Shown: positions 1-12,694, counted from the first letter of the stretch. The stretch is DNA of 64,000 nt from Neobacillus sp. PS3-12 (GCF_030915385.1 NZ_CP133268.1:2702001-2766000), one strand, 5' to 3'. Notes: generated by a model from the letters alone, not told the origin. Numbers and translations are program-made.

Positions 1-2646
<2,646 letters not shown>

Positions 2647-2720
2647 ATAGTAATGATTATTCGTTCTTTACACTTCTTCTGATTATCTAGTTTTGAGGGA
2701 ATAAACCTCAATTCAATAAG

Positions 2721-2837
<117 letters not shown>

Positions 2838-2842
2838 ACAAA

Positions 2843-2870
2843 GAAGACAACCTGATGGGTTGTCTTTTTG
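2843..2870 (+). terminator. rRNA operon terminator
   Basis: An inverted repeat, agacaacc / gggttgtct with a short loop, is followed directly by a run of five T. It is a typical intrinsic terminator closing the rRNA operon right after 5S. Confidence 0.9.
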
Positions 2871-2920
2871 TATAATAAGATACAATTTTGCATAACGGTC
2901 TATAGTTGTTTGATACGATA

Positions 2921-3240
2921 TTATATCCGTAAACTTTGCACTTATATCCGAACATTTCTTGATATATCCGCAAACTTACAACCTTTTTCTGAACTCTCCG
3001 ATATATCCGTAAACTTTGCACTTATATCCGAACATTTCTTGATATATCCGCAAACTTACAACCTTTTTCTGAACTCCCCGATATATCCGTAAACTTTGCA
3101 CTTATATCCGAACATTTCTTGATATATCCGTAAACTTACAACCTTTTTCTGAACTCCCCGATATATCCGTAAACTTTGCACTTATATCCGAACATTTCTT
3201 GATATATCCGTAACTTATCATCTTTTATCTGAACTCCCCG
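2921..3240. repeat. Tandem array of four 80-bp units built on TATATCCG
   Basis: Four consecutive copies repeat with an exact period of 80 bases: 2921-3000, 3001-3080, 3081-3160 and 3161-3240. The phrase aaactttgca recurs at 2931, 3011, 3091 and 3171. Each unit holds three TATATCCG octamers in the same orientation, at offsets of about 1, 22 and 42, plus a weaker related stretch ending gaactccccg. The copies differ by only a few bases, except the 3' part of the fourth. Degraded versions continue to about 3360. There are no unique spacers and the copies are contiguous, so this is not a CRISPR array. A 74-codon frame running through it is a by-product of the repeat. The function is unknown. Confidence 0.95.
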
Positions 3241-3360
3241 ATATATTCGGAACTCACCCCACCTTTTCCGAACAAATCTCTCATATATCCGTAACCTTTA
3301 GTCAGTTATCCGTATCTAAAACTATCTTTAATTTCTAGATGATATATTCGGAAAAATAGA
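3241..3360. repeat. Diverged tail of the 80-bp array
   Basis: The stretch keeps scattered relatives of the array octamer, such as atatattcggaac, catatatccgtaac, agttatccgtat and gatatattcgg, but the 80-base register is lost. It separates the regular array from the ctsR promoter region. I see no coding frame and no terminator here. Confidence 0.7.
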
Positions 3361-3467
3361 CGTTTCCCCACGATCTTTTATTTTTTCTCATTAAAGAGTT
3401 AAAAAGATTGAAAAAATTAATGTTTCACAATGGCGAGATTTGGAGAAAATATTACAGTAGCATTTCG

Positions 3468-3497
3468 TTGCAACTAAACATATACTTCATGTATAAT
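3468..3497 (+). promoter_or_regulatory. SigA-type promoter of the ctsR operon
   Basis: The sequence shows a -35 element TTGCAA (3468-3473), an 18-base spacer and a perfect -10 TATAAT (3492-3497). It sits 41 bases before the ctsR start codon and just upstream of the CtsR operator, so the two together explain heat-inducible, self-repressed expression. Confidence 0.8.
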
Positions 3498-3500
3498 TTA

Positions 3501-3517
3501 TGTCAAATATAGTCAAA
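3501..3517 (+). promoter_or_regulatory. CtsR operator (heptad direct repeat)
   Basis: The sequence tgtcaaatatagtcaaa fits the known CtsR box, two GTCAAA heptads separated by three bases, with one mismatch at the first position. It begins four bases after the -10 element and so covers the transcription start, where a repressor would block polymerase. Confidence 0.9.
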
Positions 3518-3538
3518 GTCAGATTGGGGGGTGGTTAG

Positions 3539-4000
3539 ATGAGAAACATCTCCGATATAATAGAAAGCTACTTAAAGCATGTTTTAGAATTGAGCGAAGA
3601 GGACCTCGTTGAAATCAAACGCAGTGAAGTTGCAGACAAGTTCCAATGCGTACCATCACAAATAAATTACGTCATTAACACAAGGTTTACCGTAGAAAGA
3701 GGATACATTGTAGAAAGCAAGCGTGGCGGCGGCGGATATATTCGGATTATGAAAGTTGAATCTCATGATGCCGCACACCTAATCGACCATTTATTGTCAC
3801 TTTTACAAAACAGGATAAGTCAATCAAGTGCCGAAGATATAATATACAGACTTGTCCATGAGGAGATCATCACAAACCGAGAAGCAAAAATTATGTTAAG
3901 TGTGATTGACCGATCTGTTTTATATATTGATCTTCCATACCGTGATGAATTACGCTCAAGAATGCTAAAGGCAATGTTAACTTCTTTACGATATAAATAA
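3539..4000 (+). CDS. ctsR: Transcriptional repressor CtsR
   Basis: CtsR represses class III heat-shock genes (clp genes and its own operon) by binding GTCAAA direct repeats. The 153-residue product matches the family length. It begins MRNISDIIESYL, has the N-terminal winged-helix region, and carries the conserved glycine-rich wing GGGGYIRI at about residues 62-69, which reads the operator. The C-terminal part is the dimerisation domain that McsB and ClpCP act on. The ATG follows a GGGGGGTGG ribosome binding site. It is the first gene of the operon ctsR-mcsA-mcsB-clpC, and a matching operator lies in front of it, so autoregulation is well supported. Confidence 0.97.
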   Translation: MRNISDIIESYLKHVLELSEEDLVEIKRSEVADKFQCVPSQINYVINTRFTVERGYIVESKRGGGGYIRIMKVESHDAAHLIDHLLSLLQNRISQSSAEDIIYRLVHEEIITNREAKIMLSVIDRSVLYIDLPYRDELRSRMLKAMLTSLRYK

Positions 4001-4021
4001 AGCAGCAGGAGAGGTGAATTT

Positions 4022-4570
4022 ATGATTTGCCAAGAATGTAATCAAAGGCCGGCTACACTGCATTTCACAAAAATTATCAATGGTGAAAAAACCGAGGTAC
4101 ACCTTTGTGAGAAGTGTGCACAAGAAAAAGGCGAAATGTTTATGTTCAGTGGGGAATCTGGTTTTACTTTCAATAACCTATTAGCTGGGCTTCTAAACAT
4201 TGATACTTCGTTTAAGCAAAAAAACAAAAATACATTTCAGCGAGAGGAAATCCTTCAATGTGATCGCTGTGGAATGACGTTTCCTCAGTTCGTAAAAATA
4301 GGACGTATTGGATGTTCTCACTGCTATGATACTTTTAAAGATGAATTGAAACCTGTACTGAAACGCTTGCACAGTGGTAATTGGACCCATAACGGTAAAA
4401 TTCCAAAGCGTAGTGGCGGGGGAATTCAATTAAGAAAGAGAATTGAAGATTTAAAAAGTGAGCTGAAAAATTCAATTATCCAGGAGGAATTTGAAAAAGC
4501 AGCATACCTTAGAGACGAAATTCGTTCCCTTGAACAGGATTTAACGGAAAACCAAGAGGGAGGGAAATAA
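4022..4570 (+). CDS. mcsA: Protein-arginine kinase activator McsA
   Basis: McsA is the zinc-binding partner that activates the arginine kinase McsB and helps control CtsR. The 182-residue protein starts MICQECNQ and shows four CXXC pairs. Two lie near the N-terminus (CQEC, CEKC) and two in the middle (CDRC, CSHC), as expected for two zinc fingers. A UVR domain follows at about residues 138-173 (EFEKAAYLRDEIRSLE), the segment type that contacts Clp/Uvr partners. It lies 21 bases after ctsR with ribosome binding site aggagagg, and one base before the mcsB start. Confidence 0.96.
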   Translation: MICQECNQRPATLHFTKIINGEKTEVHLCEKCAQEKGEMFMFSGESGFTFNNLLAGLLNIDTSFKQKNKNTFQREEILQCDRCGMTFPQFVKIGRIGCSHCYDTFKDELKPVLKRLHSGNWTHNGKIPKRSGGGIQLRKRIEDLKSELKNSIIQEEFEKAAYLRDEIRSLEQDLTENQEGGK

Positions 4571-4571
4571 C

Positions 4572-5655
4572 GTGTCATTAGAGCAGTTTTTAAATAATGC
4601 GATTAGCCCTTGGATGAGTAAGGAAGGACCGGATTCTGATATTGTACTAAGCTTCTCGGATTCGGTTAGCTCGAAACTTTGAAGATTATAAATTTCCTAC
4701 TTTGTTTACACCAGAAGAAGCTAGAGAGATTGTTAGGAAGATGGAAGATATAATTTTCTCTTCCGAATTTAATCAGTATGGATCAATGGAATTATTAAAA
4801 ATAGAAGAAATGCAGCCGCTGCAAAAACGGGTATTGGTTGAAAAGCACTTGATCAGCCCGCAGCTTTCAGAAGAATCCCCATATGGCGCTTGCTTGTTAA
4901 CTGAAAATGAAGAAGTCAGTATTATGATTAATGAAGAGGACCATGTTCGCATCCAGTGCCTTTTCCCGGGTTTGCAATTATCAGAAGCACTTAACGCTGC
5001 CAACGAGGTTGATGATTGGCTTGAAGGAAATACCCAATTTGCATTTTCTGAGAAGTGTGGATATTTAACAAGTTGTCCAACGAATGTAGGAACAGGTCTC
5101 CGTGCTTCCGTTATGATGCATCTTCCAGGATTAATTTTAACACAGCAAATTAATCGAATTATACCGGCAATTAACCAATTAGGATTAGTTGTTAGAGGAA
5201 TTTATGGGGAAGGTAGCGAAGCATTAGGTAACCTTTTTCAAATTTCTAATCAAATCACCCTTGGAAAATCCGAGTATGACATTGTTGAAGATTTGAAGAG
5301 TGTGGTACATCAATTGATTTCCCAAGAAAGGTCTGCCCGAGAAGCATTACGAAAGACTTCTAACATAGAATTAGAAGATAGGGTGTTTCGGTCCTTGGGA
5401 ACTTTGGGAAATTGCCGAATTATTGAATCAAAAGAAGCAGCACGATGTTTATCAGATGTTCGGCTAGGAATTGATATGGGTTATATTAAAAATATTTCTA
5501 AAAATATTTTAAATGAATTAATGATCTTAACGCAGCCAGGCTTTTTACAGCAGTATGCCGGTGGTCCATTAAGGCCAAATGAACGGGATATTAGAAGAGC
5601 AGCACTTATTAGGGAACGTCTCAAAATGGAAAAGAGAAAAGGCGAGGAGGAATAG
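4572..5655 (+). pseudogene. mcsB: Protein-arginine kinase McsB, interrupted by a +1 frameshift
   Basis: McsB phosphorylates arginines on proteins, marking them for ClpCP, and inactivates CtsR under stress. It is a phosphagen-kinase homologue. The GTG start at 4572 gives about 27 good residues (SLEQFLNNAISPW...DIVLS). One extra T at 4653-4654 then throws the frame and it stops at 4681. Removing that base restores [16 protein letters not shown] and joins the long frame that runs to 5655, giving 360 residues, the normal length. The conserved phosphagen-kinase segment SRIRLAR lies exactly at the break. Downstream blocks such as [15 protein letters not shown] are intact. Purifying features on both sides suggest a sequencing error, but a true mutant cannot be excluded from sequence alone. 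Confidence 0.9.
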
Positions 5656-5658
5656 ACG

Positions 5659-8103
5659 ATGATGTTTGGCCGATTTACTGAGAGAGCACAAAAGGTTTTG
5701 GCTTTAGCACAAGAGGAAGCAATTCGTATAGGACATAATAATATTGGAACAGAGCATATTTTATTAGGTTTAGTTCGCGAAGGCGAAGGGATTGCAGCAA
5801 AGGCATTGTTTGGGCTTGGTTTAGGTGCAGAAAAGATTCAACAGGAAGTTGAAAACTTAATTGGGAAAGGCCAAGAGTCAACGCAGACCATTCATTATAC
5901 TCCAAGAGCAAAAAAGGTTATTGAACTATCAATGGACGAAGCTAGAAAACTTGGTCACTCTTACGTTGGGACAGAGCATATTCTGCTTGGTTTAATTCGC
6001 GAAGGTGAAGGAGTTGCCGCAAGAGTTTTAAATAACCTGGGTGTCAGCCTCAATAAGGCACGTCAGCAAGTACTTCAATTATTAGGAAGCAATGAGTCAA
6101 GCGGGCATCAAGGGGGAGCATCAACCAATGCCAACACGCCTACCCTAGATAGCCTAGCAAGAGACTTAACAGCAATTGCCAGAGAGGGTACACTTGATCC
6201 GGTTATTGGACGAAGCAAAGAGATTCAACGTGTCATTGAAGTCTTGAGCCGCCGAACAAAAAATAACCCAGTATTGATTGGTGAGCCTGGAGTTGGTAAA
6301 ACAGCAATTGCCGAAGGCCTTGCCCAGCAAATTGTTCATAATGAAGTGCCCGAGATTCTCCGTGATAAGCGTGTGATGACGCTTGATATGGGAACTGTCG
6401 TAGCGGGTACAAAATACCGTGGTGAATTTGAAGACCGCTTAAAGAAAGTAATGGATGAAATTCGCCAGGCAGGAAATATTATTTTATTCATTGATGAGCT
6501 TCACACTTTAATTGGTGCCGGTGGAGCAGAAGGTGCGATCGATGCTTCTAATATCTTAAAACCATCACTTGCCCGTGGAGAATTGCAGTGTATTGGGGCC
6601 ACGACTCTTGATGAATATCGTAAATATATCGAAAAAGATGCTGCTTTAGAGCGACGCTTCCAGCCAATCCGTGTCGATGAACCAACACTGGAAGAGTCCA
6701 TTCAAATATTAAAGGGTTTAAGAGATCGCTATGAAGCACACCACCGTGTTTCAATCAACGATGCTGCAATTGACGCAGCTGTCAAGCTTTCAGATCGTTA
6801 TATTTCCGATCGGTTCTTGCCGGATAAAGCCATTGACTTAATTGATGAGGCAGGTTCGAAAGTACGTCTTCGTTCCTATACAACACCGCCTAATTTAAAG
6901 GAATTGGAAATTAAGCTTGAGGAAGTTCGCAAGGAAAAGGATGCATCCGTACAGAGTCAGGAATTTGAAAAAGCTGCCTCTTTAAGGGATACAGAGCAGC
7001 GCCTGCGTGAACAGCTGGAAGAAACGAAGAAAAATTGGAAGGCACAGCAAGGCAAAGAGAACAGTGAAGTTACCGTTGAGGATATTGCCAGTGTCGTTTC
7101 CAGTTGGACGGGTATTCCAGTATCCAAGCTGGCACAAACTGAAACAGAGAAACTATTGAATCTTGAAGAAATCCTTCATTCTCGGGTTATTGGTCAAGAA
7201 GAAGCTGTTAAGGCGGTATCAAAAGCAGTCCGCCGTGCCCGTGCTGGATTAAAAGATCCAAAACGTCCAATTGGTTCATTTGTATTTTTAGGACCAACAG
7301 GGGTAGGAAAAACAGAGCTGGCTCGTGCACTTGCAGAAGCCATGTTCGGTGATGAGGATGCAATGATTCGGATCGATATGTCTGAATATATGGAAAAGCA
7401 TTCAACATCCAGACTTGTAGGATCGCCTCCAGGATATGTAGGTTATGAGGAAGGCGGACAATTAACAGAAAAAGTGCGTAGAAAACCTTACTCTGTTATC
7501 TTGCTTGATGAAATTGAAAAGGCACATCCAGATGTGTTTAATATCCTCTTGCAGGTTCTTGAAGATGGACGCTTAACGGACTCAAAAGGAAGAACCGTTG
7601 ACTTCCGTAACACAGTGTTGATCATGACATCCAATGTTGGTGCACAGGCACTGAAGAAGAACAAGTATGTAGGCTTTAACATTCAAGATAGCACGGATCA
7701 GGATTACAAAGATATGAAGGGTAAAGTCATGGAAGAATTGAAGAAGGCCTTCCGTCCTGAATTCTTAAACCGTATTGATGAAATAATTGTTTTCCATGCT
7801 TTAGAGAAAAAGCATCTTCAGGAAATTGTAACATTGTTGTCAGATCAGTTGGTAAAACGCCTAAAAGAACAAGATATCGCCTTGGAATTAACCGAGTCAG
7901 CTAAAGAAAAAATTTCAAAAGAAGGTTATGATCCTGAATATGGGGCACGTCCATTGCGCCGTGCGATTCAAAAACATATTGAAGATCGCCTTTCTGAAGA
8001 ATTACTAAGGGGTACATTGCTAACAGGGCAGCATGTTATCATTGATGTAGTAGATGATGAATTTAAAGTAAGAACGGCCGAAAAAACCAGCCTGGCAAAA
8101 TAG
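5659..8103 (+). CDS. clpC: Clp ATPase ClpC
   Basis: ClpC is an AAA+ unfoldase that pairs with ClpP and works with the adaptors McsB, MecA and others in protein quality control and regulated proteolysis. The 814-residue protein has two Clp-N repeats (about 1-145, with [12 protein letters not shown] and [12 protein letters not shown]). It then has AAA module 1 with Walker [10 protein letters not shown] near residue 209, a coiled-coil M/UVR segment near 430-460 ([16 protein letters not shown]), and AAA module 2 with GPTGVGKTE near 545. The C-terminal ClpB-D2 domain ends [12 protein letters not shown]...EDRLSEELL. The ATGATG start after gaggagg matches the usual MMFGRF beginning. It is the last gene of the CtsR operon. 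Confidence 0.98.
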   Translation: MMFGRFTERAQKVLALAQEEAIRIGHNNIGTEHILLGLVREGEGIAAKALFGLGLGAEKIQQEVENLIGKGQESTQTIHYTPRAKKVIELSMDEARKLGHSYVGTEHILLGLIREGEGVAARVLNNLGVSLNKARQQVLQLLGSNESSGHQGGASTNANTPTLDSLARDLTAIAREGTLDPVIGRSKEIQRVIEVLSRRTKNNPVLIGEPGVGKTAIAEGLAQQIVHNEVPEILRDKRVMTLDMGTVVAGTKYRGEFEDRLKKVMDEIRQAGNIILFIDELHTLIGAGGAEGAIDASNILKPSLARGELQCIGATTLDEYRKYIEKDAALERRFQPIRVDEPTLEESIQILKGLRDRYEAHHRVSINDAAIDAAVKLSDRYISDRFLPDKAIDLIDEAGSKVRLRSYTTPPNLKELEIKLEEVRKEKDASVQSQEFEKAASLRDTEQRLREQLEETKKNWKAQQGKENSEVTVEDIASVVSSWTGIPVSKLAQTETEKLLNLEEILHSRVIGQEEAVKAVSKAVRRARAGLKDPKRPIGSFVFLGPTGVGKTELARALAEAMFGDEDAMIRIDMSEYMEKHSTSRLVGSPPGYVGYEEGGQLTEKVRRKPYSVILLDEIEKAHPDVFNILLQVLEDGRLTDSKGRTVDFRNTVLIMTSNVGAQALKKNKYVGFNIQDSTDQDYKDMKGKVMEELKKAFRPEFLNRIDEIIVFHALEKKHLQEIVTLLSDQLVKRLKEQDIALELTESAKEKISKEGYDPEYGARPLRRAIQKHIEDRLSEELLRGTLLTGQHVIIDVVDDEFKVRTAEKTSLAK

Positions 8104-8122
8104 GTTTTTGGAAAAATGAATG

Positions 8123-8163
8123 GAGGTACACGTAAATAACGTTAATCGTGTACCTCTTTTTTT
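8123..8163 (+). terminator. Strong terminator after clpC
   Basis: A perfect 10-bp stem, GAGGTACACG (8123-8132) with CGTGTACCTC (8147-8156), is followed by seven T. It closes the ctsR operon, so radA needs another promoter or read-through. Confidence 0.95.
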
Positions 8164-8195
8164 AATGGAAAATCTCGTAGGGGGAGGTGGGAACA

Positions 8196-9577
8196 ATGGC
8201 AAAAAGGAAGACAAAGTTTATATGCCAAGAGTGCGGCTATGAGTCTCCAAAATGGATGGGAAAATGCCCTGGCTGCGGCGTATGGAATAAAATGGTGGAG
8301 GAAGTAGAAGTAACGGGAACATCTCGAAGAGGGGCCTTTGCTCATTCGCAGGGAGGTCCAATGATTGCATCCAAGCCGACTCCAATCACGTCGATTGAAA
8401 CGGCCAGTGAACCGCGAATTCTTACTGACCTCAAAGAACTTAATCGAGTTCTGGGGGGAGGTGTAGTCAGAGGTTCCCTTGTTCTAATTGGCGGTGACCC
8501 TGGTATTGGAAAGTCAACTCTTTTACTGCAGGTTTCTTCCCAGTTGGCGCATAAAGGTAACCAGGTATTATATATTTCAGGGGAAGAATCATTACGGCAG
8601 ACAAAGCTTCGGGCTGACAGACTTGGCGTAATGTCAGAAAATCTCCTTGTTTATTCAGAAACAAATCTCGAGGAAATTAATCGAACAATTGATGGGACAA
8701 ATCCTGACTTTGTTATTATTGATTCCATCCAAACGATTTTTCATCCAGATGTTACTTCTGCCCCGGGAAGTGTGTCACAGGTTCGGGAGTGTACCGCAGA
8801 ATTAATGAGGATTGGAAAAACAAAAGGAATTGCTGTCTTTATCGTGGGCCACGTTACAAAGGAGGGCTCGATCGCAGGACCACGATTGCTTGAACATATG
8901 GTTGATACTGTCCTTTACTTTGAAGGAGAACGACATCATACATATCGGATTTTAAGAGCGGTTAAAAGCCGGTTCGGGTCAACAAATGAAATGGGAATTT
9001 TTGAAATGAAAGAAATGGGTCTTGAAGAAGTCGAAAATCCATCGGAAATTTTTCTTGAGGAAAGATCTCGGGGGGCTGCTGGCTCTACCGTTTGTGCCTC
9101 CATGGAGGGAACAAGACCTGTTTTAGTAGAAATTCAAGCATTGATTTCGCCTACCAGTTTTGGAAATCCAAGAAGGATGGCGACGGGTATTGATCATAAC
9201 AGGGTACCACTCTTGATGGCGGTATTGGAAAAGCGGGTTGGTATGCTTTTGCAAAACCAAGACGCTTATTTGAAGGTAGCCGGCGGGTAAAGTTAGATGA
9301 ACCTGCCATTGACCTTGCCATTGCCGTCAGCATTGCCTCAAGCTTCCGTGATAAATCGACAAGACCGACAGACTGCGTTATTGGAGAAGTCGGATTGACT
9401 GGAGAAGTTAGACGTGTCTCGAGAATTGAACAGCGTGTTCAGGAAGCAGCTAAACTTGGTTTTGAACGAGTGATCCTGCCTGCCAACAACTTAGGCGGAT
9501 GGAAGGGTCCACAGGGAATTGAGTTAATCGGCGTTTCATCTGTGAGTGAGGCATTAGTGGCAACTTTAGGAGGATAG
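8196..9577 (+). pseudogene. radA: DNA repair protein RadA (Sms), interrupted by a -1 frameshift
   Basis: RadA is a RecA-like, DnaB-type helicase that processes recombination intermediates. The first part has the C4 zinc finger (Cys 10, 13, 24, 27), Walker [11 protein letters not shown] near residue 99 and the RadA signature (KSRFG, usually KNRFG) near 257. The frame stops at 9290 after YLKVAGG. Adding one G to the GGG at 9285-9287 restores [12 protein letters not shown] and the Lon-like C-terminal domain through EALVATLGG at 9577, about 460 residues in all, the normal length. I choose ATG 8196 because the ribosome binding site ggggaggtgg overlaps the upstream GTG at 8187. Homopolymer loss suggests a sequencing error. 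Confidence 0.92.
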
Positions 9578-9580
9578 TGA

Positions 9581-10654
9581 ATGGACAATAAACGGTCGAG
9601 TGAGCAAACGGTGATGGAGGTACTAAAGTTTATTGCTCCTGGCACTCCCATTCGCGAGGGAATTGATAATGTATTGAGGGCAAATACTGGCGGACTCATT
9701 GTCGTGGGCTACAATGAAAAAGTGAGAAGTATCGTAGATGGCGGATTTGAAATCAACTGTTCTTTTACGCCCAGCTATTTATATGAATTGGCAAAAATGG
9801 ATGGAGCTATCATTTTGAATGAATTGGGCAATAAAATATTATATGCGAATGCCCATCTTGCTCCAGACCCAGGAGTACCATCATCTGAAACGGGGATGCG
9901 TCATCGGACAGCTGAGAGGGTGGCAAAACAAACAAAAGCACTTGTCATCGCAATATCACAAAGAAGGAACATTATTACCTTATATCAAGGGAATCTACGT
10001 TATGAGCTAAATGATATTGCTGTGATGCTGGCAAAGGCAAATCAAGCGATTCAAACGCTTGAGAAATATAAAATTGTTTATGAACAAGGCGTGGTTAATC
10101 TAAGTGTTTTGGAGTTTGAGGAATCTGTTACCTATATTGATTTCTTGCAGGTGCTTCGTCGCTTTGAAATGGTTTTAAAAATAAAAAAAGAGCTATTGGC
10201 CTATCTGAGTGAACTGGGAATGGAAGGACGACTGATACGCCTACAAATGAATGAGATCTTAAAAGAGTTAGAAGAATCAGCAGAGCTAATCATTAAGGAT
10301 TATGCATATGATCGGGACGTAAAGGCACGAGATATATTTTTAAAACTGCAAATGATGGTTAATATTGACCCATTAGAAGATGCTAGTTTGTTAAAAGTAA
10401 TGGGTTACCAGGGCTATGTTCATCTTGATGAATTTAAGTGCCCGCGCGGATATCGGATTCTTCATAAAATTCCCCGTCTCCCACTTGTGATCATTGAAAA
10501 TTTAATTAATCGTTTTGGGGAACTTCCAAAGATTGTTGCTGCTTCAGTTGAGGAATTAGATGAAGTGGAAGGAATTGGGGAAGTCAGAGCTCGTAAAATT
10601 AAAGAGGGATTCAAGCTAATCAAAGAACGGCTCGTTACAGAACGGCACATGTAA
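9581..10654 (+). CDS. disA: DNA integrity scanning diadenylate cyclase DisA
   Basis: DisA makes cyclic di-AMP from two ATP and pauses at branched DNA, linking genome integrity to signalling. The 357-residue protein has the N-terminal DAC domain with the catalytic DGA motif at residues 74-76 and RHR at 107-109. A helical linker follows, and a C-terminal helix-hairpin-helix DNA-binding domain lies near 325-345 ([13 protein letters not shown]). It starts four bases after the radA stop, with ribosome binding site ggaggatag inside the end of radA, so the two are translated as a pair, as in B. subtilis. Confidence 0.97.
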   Translation: MDNKRSSEQTVMEVLKFIAPGTPIREGIDNVLRANTGGLIVVGYNEKVRSIVDGGFEINCSFTPSYLYELAKMDGAIILNELGNKILYANAHLAPDPGVPSSETGMRHRTAERVAKQTKALVIAISQRRNIITLYQGNLRYELNDIAVMLAKANQAIQTLEKYKIVYEQGVVNLSVLEFEESVTYIDFLQVLRRFEMVLKIKKELLAYLSELGMEGRLIRLQMNEILKELEESAELIIKDYAYDRDVKARDIFLKLQMMVNIDPLEDASLLKVMGYQGYVHLDEFKCPRGYRILHKIPRLPLVIIENLINRFGELPKIVAASVEELDEVEGIGEVRARKIKEGFKLIKERLVTERHM

Positions 10655-10659
10655 AAAAA

Positions 10660-10681
10660 CAAATGGAAATAATTCCATTTG
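10660..10681. terminator. Hairpin after disA, possible weak terminator
   Basis: A perfect 9-bp stem, caaatggaa / ttccatttg, has a four-base loop. There is no T-run on the plus side, and a run of seven A lies just upstream. It therefore looks more like a terminator for the minus strand or an mRNA 3' end stabiliser than a classical plus-strand terminator. Confidence 0.45.
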
Positions 10682-10710
10682 TTGACACAATATTTTACCG
10701 GTGCTAACCT
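10682..10710 (+). promoter_or_regulatory. Probable SigA promoter of yacL-ispD-ispF
   Basis: TTGACA at 10682-10687 is followed after 17 bases by TAACCT, preceded by TG-N (extended -10). It lies about 150 bases before yacL. The -35 is perfect and the -10 is imperfect, hence the moderate confidence. A TATAAT at 10834-10839, close to the start codon, has no good -35. Confidence 0.5.
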
Positions 10711-10859
10711 TTAAATATGTAGAAATACCAACCTTTTTAAACCAACTGTTTTTTGGAAAATATATTATATTTCATTGCTGTTACAAATGAAAAAAATATC
10801 TATTATCTTACGTTTCAATTTTGTGATTATGTTTATAATGAATAGAAGGAGGTGAAGGA

Positions 10860-11947
10860 ATGTTAAAACGTATCGTTCAAGCTTGTTTCCTAATAACCGG
10901 GGGACACTTGGAATACTGTTAATTCCTGATTTATTTTCATTAGTAAGGATTAGTGACAATCCAATCATTAATAACTCGTATGTTTCAGCTATTTTAGGTG
11001 CAATTATTTTTTATCTTATTACTTTTTGGGCAGTGGATTATGTCATCGGATTTATTGGATGGGCAGAGGATTCACTAGAAAAGGTCCCTGTAACAGATAT
11101 TCTGTTTGGCAGTGTCGGATTAATCTTTGGTCTATTGGTGGCTTTTTTAATCGGATTACCTTTAAATGCAATAAAAGTCCCATTATTAAATACAATTGCT
11201 CCTATTTTACTTACACTGTTACTTGGTTATTTTGGTTTTCAGGTTGGCTTTAAGAAACGGGACGAGCTTTTGAATCTATTTTCAAATCGAAGGGATAAGA
11301 AAAAAACGGGTGAAGAAGAAAGTGATGTGGCAGTCAGCGAGCAGCTGAAAATATTGGATACAAGTGTCATTATTGATGGACGTATTGCTGATATCTGTCA
11401 AACAGGCTTTCTTGAAGGCACGATTGTCATTCCGCAATTTGTCCTTGAGGAACTCCAGCACATTGCAGATTCATCAGATGTATTAAAACGAAATCGTGGC
11501 AGAAGGGGTCTTGATATTTTAAATCGAATTCAAAAAGAGCTTTCGATTAAAGTAGAGATTTATGAGGGCGATTTTGAAGAAATACAAGAAGTAGACAGCA
11601 AACTTGTGAAGTTGGCAAAATTGACAAATGGAATTTTAGTTACGAATGATTTTAATTTAAATAAGGTATGTGAGCTACAAAAGGTCACAGTATTAAATAT
11701 TAATGATTTAGCAAATGCGGTTAAGCCGGTAGTTCTTCCTGGTGAAGAACTAAATGTACAAGTGATTAAAGACGGGAAAGAGTATCACCAAGGTGTTGCC
11801 TATTTGGATGATGGAACAATGATTGTCGTAGAAGAAGGAAGAGAGTATATCGGTAAACGAATCGATGTGCTTGTTACAAGTGTCCTTCAAACATCTGCAG
11901 GCAGAATGATTTTTGCAAAACCAAAATTATTGGAAAAAGCGTTGTAA
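10860..11947 (+). pseudogene. yacL: PIN/TRAM-domain membrane protein YacL, interrupted by a -1 frameshift
   Basis: YacL-type proteins carry several N-terminal membrane segments, a PIN nuclease-like domain and a C-terminal TRAM domain. The cellular role is not settled. The ATG at 10860, after the ribosome binding site aaggaggtgaagg, gives [15 protein letters not shown] and then hits a stop. One G missing from the five-G run at 10899-10903 explains this. With it restored, the frame continues [13 protein letters not shown] to 11947, giving 362 residues, the family length. The PIN core [10 protein letters not shown] is near residue 155, and [19 protein letters not shown] marks the TRAM part. A frame opening with TTG at 10883 is only the shifted remainder. 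Confidence 0.9.
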
Positions 11948-11994
11948 AATAGAAAATGCCTTAAAAGGGCTAGATATTAGATTGGGGTATTATT

Positions 11995-12678
11995 ATGACT
12001 TACCAGGTCATTATCCCTGCAGCTGGTCAAGGGAAACGAATGGGAGCAGGGAAAAACAAACTCTTAATTGAACTGAATCAAATTCCTATCTTGATTCATA
12101 CGTTATTTGTTTTTGAAAACGATGAGGATTGTGAAGGAATCTTTCTAGCTATTCATCCTGAAGATGAAAGTGAATTTAAAACTTTAATTCGTAAATACAA
12201 GATATCCAAGATAAAAGGATTGGTTCCTGGGGGAAAAGAACGTCAGGATAGTATTTACCACGCACTTCAAACCGTTCGTGAAGATGGGATTGTTCTTGTG
12301 CATGATGCGGCTCGTCCTTTTATTAAAAAAGAACAGATCCACCTCCTTGTGGAAACTGCAGAAACAAAAGATGCAGCCATAATTGGAGTCCCTGCCAAAG
12401 ACACGATGAAAAAGGTTCAGAATGGGATTGTAACCGAAACGGTAGAAAGGTCCAGCTTGTGGATTGTTCAAACTCCACAAGCTTTTCGTTTTGCCCTTTT
12501 AATAAAAGCTTACGAAAAAGCAGAACGAGACCATTTCATTGGCACAGATGATGCCAGCCTAGTAGAACGCCTAGGTGTTTCTGTTACTATGGTCGAAGGG
12601 GATTATGATAATATCAAACTCACTACGCCAGAAGATCTTATCTTTGCAGATGTAATTTTAAAAAAGAACGTAGATTAG
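11995..12678 (+). CDS. ispD: 2-C-methyl-D-erythritol 4-phosphate cytidylyltransferase
   Basis: IspD joins CTP and MEP to make CDP-methylerythritol, step three of the non-mevalonate isoprenoid pathway. The 227-residue protein opens with the nucleotide-binding loop [14 protein letters not shown] at residues 8-21. It also has VHDAARPF near 102 and KDTMKK, and ends with the DDASLVE and TTPEDL blocks typical of the family. The ATG follows a weak ggggtatt ribosome binding site. ispF starts 16 bases later, so the two act as one unit. Confidence 0.97.
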   Translation: MTYQVIIPAAGQGKRMGAGKNKLLIELNQIPILIHTLFVFENDEDCEGIFLAIHPEDESEFKTLIRKYKISKIKGLVPGGKERQDSIYHALQTVREDGIVLVHDAARPFIKKEQIHLLVETAETKDAAIIGVPAKDTMKKVQNGIVTETVERSSLWIVQTPQAFRFALLIKAYEKAERDHFIGTDDASLVERLGVSVTMVEGDYDNIKLTTPEDLIFADVILKKNVD

Positions 12679-12694
12679 TAAAGGAGTTGCCGTT

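Noticed and set aside
2868..3092. A 74-codon frame through the tandem array
   Set aside because: It is a periodic translation of the 80-bp repeat, with no ribosome binding site.
2921..3240. CRISPR array
   Set aside because: Units are contiguous 80-bp copies without unique spacers, and no cas genes are present.
3735..3755. A match to the array octamer (ggatatattcgg) inside ctsR
   Set aside because: It encodes the conserved GYIRI of the CtsR wing, so protein constraint explains it.
8187..8195. GTG start for radA
   Set aside because: It lies inside the ribosome binding site; ATG 8196 gives the family N-terminus.
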